A stretch of 64,000 bases of DNA from Kutzneria viridogrisea (GTDB lineage Bacteria; Actinomycetota; Actinomycetes; Mycobacteriales; Pseudonocardiaceae). The first letter of the stretch is position 1. Every line of letters begins with the position of its first letter. The stretch lies in NCBI GenBank assembly GCA_014138725.1, contig JACJID010000001.1:930001-994000 (forward strand), read 5' to 3'. The notes beneath the pieces were generated by a model, which ran no database searches, was not told the origin of the DNA, and saw nothing but the letters and a program-made list of their open reading frames with translations. Position numbers and translations under genes: made by a program. Below, piece by piece: positions 55,745 to 63,211 of this stretch.

Positions 55745-56527
55745 TCACACCACGGGCGAGGCGCCGCCGTCCATGTTGATCGCCGTCCCGGCTGTGAAGC
55801 CCGCATGATCCGAGCACAGGAAGCAGGCCATGGCGGCGAACTCCTCGGCCTTGCCCATGCGGCCGACCGGGATGTTGGCGCCGGCCTTGGCGACGTAGTC
55901 CTCGAATGAGACGTCCGTGCCCTCGGCCCTGTAGCGACACGCGATCTGGTCCGACACGATCTGGCCGACAAGCATGCCGTTGACCAGGATGCCGTGCGGG
56001 GCGCCCTCACCGGCGAGGACCTTCATCAGCGCCATGCCGGCCGCGCGCGACACCACCGTGGGGGCACCATTGGCCTGCGGTGTCTTGGCCCCGGTGTTGA
56101 GCACGTTGATGATCCGGCCCCATTTGCGTTGCTTCATGCCCGGCCAGACGAGCCGGGTGAGGCGGATCGCCGCGAAAACCTTCAGATCCAGGTCTTCCCG
56201 CCAGATGTCATCGGTGATCTGGTCCGACGGCATGGACCGGGTCTGGCCGGCATTGTTGATCAGGATGTCGACGTGCCCGAACGCGCGGACGACCGCTTCA
56301 TGGGCGTTCTGGATGTCGACGGCCTTGGAAACGTCGCAGCTGAAGGTTTCGACCCGCCCCTGGGCACCGACCGATGCGACAGCCTTGGCTTCGGCCAGCG
56401 TGTCGGGATCGCGGGCCAGGATCGCCACATCGGCACCGGAGGCAGCGAATTCCTTGGCCATCGCGAGCCCAAGGCCCTTGCTGCCACCTGTGATGATGGC
56501 GCTGCGGCCGTCCAGACGGACTTCCAT
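55745..56527 (-). CDS. Short-chain dehydrogenase/reductase family protein
   Basis: A 260-residue Rossmann protein with the NAD(P) motif TGGSKGLG (TGxxxGxG), NNAG after INL (ILINNAG) and the C-terminal TAINMDGG. At the catalytic position the normal YxxxK reads T-V-V-S-R in APTVVSRAAGMALMK, so the usual tyrosine and lysine are missing. A subgroup of SDRs has this SRAAGMAL form. It may use another chemistry or be non-catalytic. ATG start at 56527. The gene ends the leftward group that includes the DUF3500, Gfo/Idh/MocA and aminotransferase genes, 32 bp beyond the DUF3500 stop. Confidence 0.9.
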   Translation of the reverse strand: MEVRLDGRSAIITGGSKGLGLAMAKEFAASGADVAILARDPDTLAEAKAVASVGAQGRVETFSCDVSKAVDIQNAHEAVVRAFGHVDILINNAGQTRSMPSDQITDDIWREDLDLKVFAAIRLTRLVWPGMKQRKWGRIINVLNTGAKTPQANGAPTVVSRAAGMALMKVLAGEGAPHGILVNGMLVGQIVSDQIACRYRAEGTDVSFEDYVAKAGANIPVGRMGKAEEFAAMACFLCSDHAGFTAGTAINMDGGASPVV

Positions 56528-56559
56528 CGGCTTCCTCTCCTGCTGTGGTGACGGCGTCG

Positions 56560-57525
56560 TCAACCGTTCTGGGTCACTCCACTGGCGACCAGGTGCCGTG
56601 ACGCGTCGCAGTGGGCGGCGAGGAGGTCGTCGCCGAAGTCACTCGAATGGCGACGCCAGACGGTGTGGATGTGGTTGGCCTCGTTGAACGTGTTGTTGTA
56701 CTCGATGAGCAGTTCCGGTCCCTGGATCCGGTAGTAGTGGCCCTCGCCGCGGCGCAGCGAGCCCTCCCATGAGAAGTGCAGGCGTTCCGGGTCGATCTGC
56801 GCGAACTCCTCGTAGGCGAGTTCGTGCCGGAGCCGGTCGAGGTAGAAGCGGACGATGTCGACCAGCAGCTCGCCGGCGGGCTTGTCGAGTTGCGCCGGTG
56901 TCACGCCGACCGGTTCTGACGGGGTGCTGCGCGGGGAGTTGCCGCTGCGGATGTCGTGTGGCGTGAGGTCCGACACGACGGCGAGACGGCGGGCGGTCGG
57001 GCCCATGCGGTCGAGCAGTTCGCGGGCGAGTTCTTCTTCGAGCCGCAACGGTTGGCCGACGACGCGGCCGCGGTAGCTGACGCGGGCCGGGTTCGCGCCG
57101 AGGGCGAACGGTGTCGCCGAGACGCGGCCGTCGGCGACGACGACGTTCACCGACAGGTGGTGGCCTTCGATTCGCCATCCCCACGGCTCGTCGCCGTCCG
57201 GGGTGCCGAAGAGGATTGTCCAGTAGTCGCCGCTGTGGCGGTCGCGGTGCCCGCCCTCTCGGTGGTCGAGGACGTCTTCCAACGCCATGACCGTTGCGGC
57301 CTGCGTGTAGGCGTGAGGGCTGAGCACTGCCGCGAGCATGCCGTGCACGGCCTTGCGCTGGTCGCGCCGGAGATCGCCGAGCACCAGGCCAGGTCGTGTG
57401 CCGGGTGCGTATCCCCAGCTGTGCCTGAGATCGTCGTCGGTGACCGCGCGAATCGAGTTCTCGCGTTGGTCAGCGTCCAGCAAACCGATGTACCGGCGCG
57501 TGGCGTCGGCGATGTCGTGCAGCAT
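56560..57525 (-). CDS. DUF3500-family protein
   Basis: A 321-residue protein with WGYAPGTRPGLVLGDLRRDQ, WTILFGTPDGDEPWGWRIEGHHLSVN and LHFSWEGSL, HYYRIQGPELLIEYNN, the conserved blocks of DUF3500. The family is rich in His and Trp, has no assigned reaction, and occurs widely in actinomycetes and proteobacteria. Start at ATG 57525 with GGGAG ten bases upstream; a longer frame exists but has no support. It sits between the SDR and the Gfo/Idh/MocA gene on the same strand, with 138 bp to the latter. Confidence 0.82.
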   Translation of the reverse strand: MLHDIADATRRYIGLLDADQRENSIRAVTDDDLRHSWGYAPGTRPGLVLGDLRRDQRKAVHGMLAAVLSPHAYTQAATVMALEDVLDHREGGHRDRHSGDYWTILFGTPDGDEPWGWRIEGHHLSVNVVVADGRVSATPFALGANPARVSYRGRVVGQPLRLEEELARELLDRMGPTARRLAVVSDLTPHDIRSGNSPRSTPSEPVGVTPAQLDKPAGELLVDIVRFYLDRLRHELAYEEFAQIDPERLHFSWEGSLRRGEGHYYRIQGPELLIEYNNTFNEANHIHTVWRRHSSDFGDDLLAAHCDASRHLVASGVTQNG

Positions 57526-57663
57526 GTTTCGAACTCCCACCCACTTGCTTGCGGAAACTGCATGACGAACTGAACATTGGCCCAACCCGGCAACAGTCGG
57601 CGGAATGCGCTTGCCCGAGGTCCGGCGAAGTCGTCACCGGTGTCGAGCTCCGCCACCGGTGAC

Positions 57664-58725
57664 TCAGCTCCCCAGCGCTGACAGGAGGGGTGCCGCCACC
57701 TCACGCCGGGCCGCGCGGTAGATGTCCTGGAGCAGGACCAGGGTGTCCAGCCCGGCCCGGTCGTCGGCGATCATCCGGTGCCCGTCCCGCACGGCCGCCA
57801 CGAAATCCGCGATCTGCCGGCGGTGTGAGATGCCGTAGTAACCGATCCCCGGCGGGGCCTGCTCCACCACCTCCGAGGTGAGCTCCGCCGCCGCCGCACG
57901 CAGCTCCTCGTTGCCTTCCGCCACGTGCAGGGTCCCGGGGTGGTCGAGGTCGAACACGACCGTTCCTCCGGTACCTATGATCTCAACACGAGTGCGCCAG
58001 GTGATGCTGCTGGCCACGGTGACCTGGTAGGTCACGAGCGCGCCCTGCGGGCCGCGCAGCAGCGCCGCGAGGGTGTCCTCGGTCTCCATGCCGCCACGCG
58101 GCGCGGTGTGCCCGGCGGCCGCGCCGACCACCTCGAGCCCACCGGTCAGCCAGCGGGTCACGTCGAGCGCGTGGTAGCCCTGGTTGACCAGTGCCGAGCC
58201 GCCCTCACCCCCGTAGGTGCCGCGCCAGTCACTGCCCGCGTAGTACGCGTCGTCCCGCCCGCACTGCAGGCTGACCACGCCCGAGACGAGGCTGCCCAGC
58301 AGGCCGGCCCCGATCCAGTCCTGGACGGCGGTGACGACGCGGTCGTAGCGGTGCTGGGAGACGACCGAGAGCACCCGTCCGGCGCGTTCGGCGAGGGACG
58401 TCAGTGCCGTGCCGTCCGCGACACTGAGGGCGAGCGGCTTCTCCACGAGCACGTGCTTGCCCGCTTTGAGCGCCGCCGCGACCAGCCCGTGGTGCGTGGC
58501 GTGCCCGGTCGCGACGGAGACGCTGTCCACCTCCGGGTCGGCCAGCACCTCGTGCACGTCCGTCGTGACGCGCGGCAGGCCGTGCGTACGAGCCAGCGAC
58601 TGCGCGGTCGTGAGATCGCGGTCGCAGGCCCAGCGCACCTCCACATTGGGCAGAACGGAGAAGCCATCGACGTGGTTGGGGGCGACACGGCCGCAGCCCA
58701 CGACGGCATGGACGAGACGCTTCAC
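57664..58725 (-). CDS. Gfo/Idh/MocA-family NAD(P)-dependent oxidoreductase
   Basis: A 353-residue sugar or inositol dehydrogenase-type protein. The N-terminal Rossmann domain starts HAVVGCGRVAPNHVDGF, and the cofactor/substrate lysine lies in HVLVEKPLALS (EKP motif, about residue 97). The C-terminal alpha/beta domain has GGSALVNQGYHALDVTRWL with the catalytic H/D region. The family oxidises or reduces sugar and cyclitol carbons. GTG start at 58725 overlaps the stop of the aminotransferase, indicating coupling. Together with the transaminase and the divergent transketolase pair it points to an amino-sugar, cyclitol or related small-molecule pathway. Confidence 0.92.
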   Translation of the reverse strand: MKRLVHAVVGCGRVAPNHVDGFSVLPNVEVRWACDRDLTTAQSLARTHGLPRVTTDVHEVLADPEVDSVSVATGHATHHGLVAAALKAGKHVLVEKPLALSVADGTALTSLAERAGRVLSVVSQHRYDRVVTAVQDWIGAGLLGSLVSGVVSLQCGRDDAYYAGSDWRGTYGGEGGSALVNQGYHALDVTRWLTGGLEVVGAAAGHTAPRGGMETEDTLAALLRGPQGALVTYQVTVASSITWRTRVEIIGTGGTVVFDLDHPGTLHVAEGNEELRAAAAELTSEVVEQAPPGIGYYGISHRRQIADFVAAVRDGHRMIADDRAGLDTLVLLQDIYRAARREVAAPLLSALGS

Positions 58726-59726
58726 TTCGAACTCCTGGCATCGCTCGAACCAGTGGGGGAGAACAACCCCGGCGCGCCAGGAGTTCGATCGAGGTGCACC
58801 GGGGTCAGCCATTCGTCGTACTTGTGGGTCGCAGCTCGCACGGTGTCGTGGTAGCAGGCCTCGATCGCCTGCGTGACCTCGCCCGCGGTCTTGCCGTCGC
58901 CGATCGGGATGCCGTCCACCGAGACGGCGGGCAGCACCTCGGCCGAGGTGCCCATCAGGAAGATCTCGTCGGCGAGGTACAGCTCGGTGCGTTCCACCGA
59001 CCTGGTCTCCACCTCGAGGCCGAGTTCCTCTTGCGCCAGCTGGATGAGCGTGCGCCGGGTAATGCTGTCCAGTACACCGTCGGACAGGCTTGGTGTGACC
59101 AGCCGGCCCCGCTTGACCAGGGCGATGCACGACCCTGACGACTCGGTGACGTGACCGTTGGTGTTGAGGAAGATCGGCCAGTCGGCCCCGCGTGCCGCGG
59201 CGTCGATGTTGCCCAGCCGGCCGTTGTGGTAATTGGAGAACACCTTCATCGACGCCGGTGAGGCGCCGTGGTTGAACCGCGGCCATGAGCTGACTGCGAG
59301 CGTGCAAGTACGGCCCTGGCCCAGCTTGCTCTCGAACTCCCAGGTCTCGATGGCGATCTCGGCCGGGGTGCCGCGTGGCACCATCTGCTGGCGATGCGTC
59401 CCGGCGGCGAAGCCCCACGGGCGGATGTGCAGGTCCTTGCCCGTGGTTTGCCAGGACGCGAGGAGTTCGACCGTCGCGGCGACGAGCGCGTCCGCGTCGA
59501 ACTCGGGCTCCATCCAGCTCAGGCGCAGCGATTCGAGCAGGCGTTGCATGTGGTCGCGCAACCGGAAGCCGTGCAACGTCTCCCGCGTGCTGCTCCAGTA
59601 TGAGTGCACGCCTTCGAACGCGGCCGAGACCGAGGCGTGGCCCACTGAGCTGACGTGGATGGTGGCCTCCTCCCACGGCATGAGGACGCCGTTGCGCCAG
59701 ATCAGCCGCCCGTAGCCAGCAGACAT
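58722..59726 (-). CDS. Class IV (branched-chain-type) aminotransferase
   Basis: A 334-residue PLP-dependent fold-type IV aminotransferase. It has the opening LIWRNGVLMPWEEATIHVSS, the PLP lysine in SMKVFSNYHN (about residue 161), the cofactor phosphate segment LNTNGHVTESSGS and EIFLMGTSAEVLP. These match BCAT/ADCL relatives, which transfer an amino group between a 2-oxo acid and glutamate. The last 25 residues are a Pro/Ser-rich tail. First gene of a leftward operon with the oxidoreductase, DUF3500 and SDR. Branched-chain or a pathway-specific oxo acid could be the substrate. Confidence 0.92.
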   Translation of the reverse strand: MSAGYGRLIWRNGVLMPWEEATIHVSSVGHASVSAAFEGVHSYWSSTRETLHGFRLRDHMQRLLESLRLSWMEPEFDADALVAATVELLASWQTTGKDLHIRPWGFAAGTHRQQMVPRGTPAEIAIETWEFESKLGQGRTCTLAVSSWPRFNHGASPASMKVFSNYHNGRLGNIDAAARGADWPIFLNTNGHVTESSGSCIALVKRGRLVTPSLSDGVLDSITRRTLIQLAQEELGLEVETRSVERTELYLADEIFLMGTSAEVLPAVSVDGIPIGDGKTAGEVTQAIEACYHDTVRAATHKYDEWLTPVHLDRTPGAPGLFSPTGSSDARSSK

Positions 59727-59769
59727 GATGTTCCTTTCCGGAAAGGGTGGGACAGAGAACGGGGATGCC

Positions 59770-59975
59770 TATGCGCGCAAAGCCGTATTGGCTGGCAGGG
59801 GCAGCTGCCGGGGCCGTCGAACGGGGCGTTGATGTGCCTGAGCTGCACGTCGATTGACATCCGCACCCCGCACACGGCCAGCACCCGTTCGCGCAGCTGC
59901 TCGGGTCGGCCAGCTTGAGCCATGCAGTGCCGTACAGGACTCGCGTTCTACCAGAGACACCTCGTGCCACGGGCG
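59770..59975 (-). pseudogene. Possible aldo/keto-reductase N-terminal remnant
   Basis: One frame begins RTRVLYGTAWLKLAD and the neighbouring frame continues PEQLRERVLAV and SIDVQLRHINAPF. A VLYGTAW start followed by a helix and an IDTA-like strand is how small aldo/keto reductases begin. The pieces are out of frame and stop quickly, so if the reading is right it is only a remnant. Tentative. Confidence 0.3.
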
Positions 59976-60361
59976 ACGCATCGAAATCATGGTGCTCCCT
60001 CGAAGTGAATTGCCAGTACGTGTAGCTCGATTCGCAGCCGACCTGTGGTGATCACGGACGCCGTGGCTCCAACCCAAACACGGCAACCGGCAGCTGTCCA
60101 GGTTTTCAAGGCGTCTGCAATGCTTCGTTTAGAAGAGGTGTAGGCGGGCGTTTAGGTGGCATTTACATTACTGGCAACCGGGGGATCTGGGCTGGTAGAA
60201 AAATGCCCCACGTTTCTTTCGGGTCCACGGGGCGGTAGAGCCGACCGTTCTCGACCACGGGTGGGCATCTGCCCGGTCGTGATCAGGAGGTGGAGAGATG
60301 CCTGAGGCTGGCGGGAAGTTGTTCGGGCGGAATACCGGCTATTCGAACTCAGTCAACCGAC
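59976..60361. other. Divergent intergenic region between the aminotransferase and oxygenase operons
   Basis: No intact gene. A 22-codon frame at 60298-60366 has a strong AGGAGGTGGAG before its ATG and could be translated as a short leader, but its peptide is unremarkable and the region may belong to a decayed IS element. The AT-richer stretch at 60140-60230 probably carries a promoter. Confidence 0.4.
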
Positions 60362-60630
60362 TGTGAGGGTCTACCGTGGCATCCTGCCGCTCATTGGCGA
60401 AGCTCTCTGCCTTCATGTTCCCGATCTCAAGGAGGCCAACAACAAGACGGTCTCCTCAATACGGTCCGCTGTCGAGTGATGCATTGCGCATCTCAAGAAC
60501 TGGAAGATTCTTGCCACCGGGTACCGGGGCTGCCTCGCGGAGCTTCCAGTCGCGCTCCGGATCGTCGTGGCGCTTGAGTTCTACCGACTTGGCTGGCAAC
60601 CCTTCGTGAATAACGCTCTAGGGAGACGGA
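60362..60630 (+). pseudogene. IS5-type transposase C-terminal remnant
   Basis: Frame pieces VPDLKEANNKTVSSIRSAVE, then after a frame change AHLKNWKILATGYRGCLAEL and VVALEFYRLGWQPF. Order and motifs (N-K-x-x-S-x-x-R-x-x-x-E, AHLKNWKIL, RG-L, ALEFYR) are those of the last 80 residues of IS5-family DDE transposases, including the catalytic Glu. The rest of the element is missing. It ends at the very start of the oxygenase gene. Confidence 0.75.
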
Positions 60631-60631
60631 A

Positions 60632-61375
60632 TTGTCCATTGTAACTTCACTGAATTCCTCCATTGAGGAGCATGTTCACCGTGAGGTGGGCAACGAGCAG
60701 CTGTGGGTTTCGCGCAAGTCGTTCTACGAAACGGGCTTCGCGCTCGTGTCGTACCTTCTGCCGGACGACGTGAAAGCCATGGTCTCGGCAGAGGTGAACG
60801 AGCTGCTGGCTGAACACTCCGTCCGGCGCGATCTGCACCTCGCGGAGACCAGCAACAGCCCGCGGTACATGCGCAACGTCACCGCTGCCGACATCCGCGC
60901 TCACGCGGGCGCGACCGTCGCTCTGTACAACAGCCCCGCCTTCGTCAAGGCGTTGAGCAACGTCGCGGGTGAACAGGTGTTGGAGTGCCCGTACGAGCCC
61001 GAGCACTACGTCATCACGCACCTCGAACGGCCTGGTGACACGCATGGCTGGCACTGGGACGACTACAGCTTCGGCGTGATCTTCGTGGTCGACTGCCCGG
61101 ACGTCGAGTTCGGAGGGTTCGTCCAGACGGTGCCGAACACGGCATGGGACAGGAAGAACCCGCAGGTGTTCAAGCAGCTCGTGAACAACCCTATCTATTC
61201 GTACGAGCTGCGGCCCGGTGACATCTACCTGCTGCGTACCGACACCACGTTGCACCGCGTGCACCCCGTTGAGGAAGGCGCCACGCGCACGATCATCAAC
61301 ATGGCTTACGCGGCCGAACGGGATCTGAGCAAGGAAATTTCGCACGAAACCATGGAAGAACTTTTCTGCGTCTAA
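60632..61375 (+). CDS. Fe(II)/2-oxoglutarate-dependent dioxygenase
   Basis: A 247-residue cupin-fold oxygenase. The metal triad is HWD in GWHWDDYSFGVIFVVDCPDV (H and D of HxD) with the distal His in TTLHRVHPV. The arginine in ATRTIINMAYA would bind 2-oxoglutarate. HxD rather than HxG favours hydroxylation over halogenation. The TTG start is supported by GGGAGA six bases upstream; the next in-frame ATG is far inside. The sequence 5' of the start is an IS5 remnant, so the promoter was brought by or rebuilt after an insertion. It probably oxidises an amino or oxo acid of the same pathway as the transaminase; substrate unknown. Confidence 0.85.
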   Translation: MSIVTSLNSSIEEHVHREVGNEQLWVSRKSFYETGFALVSYLLPDDVKAMVSAEVNELLAEHSVRRDLHLAETSNSPRYMRNVTAADIRAHAGATVALYNSPAFVKALSNVAGEQVLECPYEPEHYVITHLERPGDTHGWHWDDYSFGVIFVVDCPDVEFGGFVQTVPNTAWDRKNPQVFKQLVNNPIYSYELRPGDIYLLRTDTTLHRVHPVEEGATRTIINMAYAAERDLSKEISHETMEELFCV

Positions 61376-61390
61376 AAGCCAGACGGCTTT
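61375..61390 (+). terminator. Short hairpin after the oxygenase gene
   Basis: AAAGCC, AGAC, GGCTTT: a 6-bp stem with a 4-nt loop immediately after the oxygenase stop and before the transketolase ribosome binding site. It ends in a short T run, so it may act as a weak terminator or [23 protein letters not shown] two genes. Confidence 0.45.
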
Positions 61391-61443
61391 ACCCTGCGCT
61401 TATCCGGCTCATTCCAACCCCGTTCTCGCGAGGAGTGTTCCTT

Positions 61444-62223
61444 ATGTCGAACGCGGACGAACTGGCCAGGCGGGCCCGACTCCGCGTCGTCGAACTAGCG
61501 GCGCGCAAGGCCATCCACTTGGGCCCCGCGCTTTCGCTGATCGACGTGCTGGCCGCGCTCTACACCAGGATCCTGCGTCGCGACCCAGCCCGCCCCGACT
61601 GGCCGGAGCGCGATCTGCTCGTCCTCAGCAAGGGCCACGGCGCCTACGGCCTGTACGCCGTGCTCGCCGAACTGGGCGTGCTGACCACGGACCTGAACGA
61701 GCTTCCAGGGCACCCGTCGGACGGTATTCCCGGGATCGAGGCGGCCACCGGGGCGCTGGGCCACGGCCTGTCCCTCGCAAGTGGCCTGGCGCTGGGCGCA
61801 CGGCTCGCGGGCAAGGACCGCCGGGTCTACGTGATCACGGGCGACGGCGAGCTCGACGAGGGCAGCAACTGGGAGGCGGCGCAATTCGCCGCCCACCACC
61901 GGCTCGGCAACCTCGTGGCCGTCGTCGACCGCAACCGCTTCCAGCAGGAGGGCGACACAGAAGAGGTCTGCGCCCTGGAACCCCTGGCGGACAAGTGGCG
62001 CGCCTTCGGCTGGCGGGTCGGCGAGACCGACGGCCACGACATCACGGCCATCGGTGACGCGCTCAACGCCTTGAGGGCCGGTGACACCCCGGCGGTGCTG
62101 ATCGCCCACACCACCAAGGGCAAGGGAGTTCCCTTCGCCGAGGGCGATCCCTCCTGGCACATGGGAGAGCTGGATGCCGTCCAACACCGGATCGCCGTCG
62201 CGGCGCTGACCACGACGGCGTGA
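61444..62223 (+). CDS. Transketolase N-terminal subunit
   Basis: A 259-residue split-transketolase subunit containing the thiamine-diphosphate phosphate-binding half: LLVLSKGHGAYGLYAVLAEL, TGALGHGLSLASGLALGARL and the metal/TPP motif GDGELDEGSNWEAA followed by the asparagine of VVDRNR. ATG 61444 with AGGAG eight bases upstream. The C-terminal subunit follows 10 bp later. Two-carbon ketol transfer or, in natural-product pathways, formation of an unusual oxo-sugar. Because a housekeeping transketolase is normally one chain, this pair is probably pathway specific. Confidence 0.95.
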   Translation: MSNADELARRARLRVVELAARKAIHLGPALSLIDVLAALYTRILRRDPARPDWPERDLLVLSKGHGAYGLYAVLAELGVLTTDLNELPGHPSDGIPGIEAATGALGHGLSLASGLALGARLAGKDRRVYVITGDGELDEGSNWEAAQFAAHHRLGNLVAVVDRNRFQQEGDTEEVCALEPLADKWRAFGWRVGETDGHDITAIGDALNALRAGDTPAVLIAHTTKGKGVPFAEGDPSWHMGELDAVQHRIAVAALTTTA

Positions 62224-62233
62224 GGAGAGCACC

Positions 62234-63211
62234 TTGACCACCACATCCATCCCACCGGCGCACACATCCGTTGCGCCGCAAAGCATGCGGGTCGCGCTCG
62301 CCCCGGTGCTGGCCGCCGCTGTCGCCGCCGATGCCGGGCTGATCACTCTGGGCGCGGACGGACGGGCCCTGTTCCAGCAGGTCCTCGAGCAGAATCCGCG
62401 TGGCTACGTGGACGCGGGCATCGCCGAGGCCAACCTGGTCGGCGTCGCCGCGGGACTTGCTCGCTCCGGCCTGCGCCCGGTGGCCGCCGCCATGGCGCCG
62501 TTCCTGGTCCGCCGGGCGTACGAGCAGATCCGCTTGGACGTGTGTGTGCCCGGTCTGCCGGTCGTGCTGCTCGGTGTCGGTGGTGGCCTCGGCTACGGGC
62601 CGCTCGGCCCCACCCACCACGCCACGGACGACATCACCCTGATGTCGGCCATGCCCGGCATGAAGGTGTACTGCCCGGCCGACGCCGCCGACGCCGTCTC
62701 CGTGATGCGGGCAGTGCTGGCGGACGCTTCGGGACCGGCCTACGTGCGGCTGTCCGCGCGTCCCGATCCCGTGCTGCCGCCCGCCGCTTCCACCGGTGCC
62801 CCCCACGCTCCCCGGCTGCTGCGCGACGGCGACGACGTCCTGATCGTCGCCACCGGGCGATGCGTGGCCGAGGCGCTCGACGCCGCGGACGGGCTGGCCG
62901 CGGACGGGGTGGCGGCGGCCGTCGCCTCGGTGACCACCCTGCACCCCTTTCCCGCCACCGCGATCCGAGAGCTCGCCGGCCGCCGGCCGCTCGTCGTGAC
63001 CGCGGCGGAATCCCTGGCGCCCGGCGGTCTCGGTCCGTCCACCGCGGAGGCACTCGGCCGCCGAGGTCCGGCGGTGATCAGCCTGCACACCGACCACCGG
63101 TACCCGCCGGTCGCCTCCCACCAGGACCTTCTCCGTTTCTACGGCGTCGACGGCCAGAGCATCCGGTCCGCCGTACTGAGCTACCGCAACCGGAAGACGA
63201 GGGAAGCGTGA
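62234..63211 (+). CDS. Transketolase C-terminal subunit
   Basis: A 325-residue partner with the pyrimidine-binding domain: the catalytic glutamate is in DAGIAEANLVGVAAGLA (E activates the TPP aminopyrimidine). GPTHHATDDITLMSAMPGMK is the following signature, and the regulatory C-terminal domain is present (VLIVATG, TLHPFPA). TTG start with GAGGAG seven bases upstream. The last four bases overlap the next gene. Confidence 0.95.
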   Translation: MTTTSIPPAHTSVAPQSMRVALAPVLAAAVAADAGLITLGADGRALFQQVLEQNPRGYVDAGIAEANLVGVAAGLARSGLRPVAAAMAPFLVRRAYEQIRLDVCVPGLPVVLLGVGGGLGYGPLGPTHHATDDITLMSAMPGMKVYCPADAADAVSVMRAVLADASGPAYVRLSARPDPVLPPAASTGAPHAPRLLRDGDDVLIVATGRCVAEALDAADGLAADGVAAAVASVTTLHPFPATAIRELAGRRPLVVTAAESLAPGGLGPSTAEALGRRGPAVISLHTDHRYPPVASHQDLLRFYGVDGQSIRSAVLSYRNRKTREA

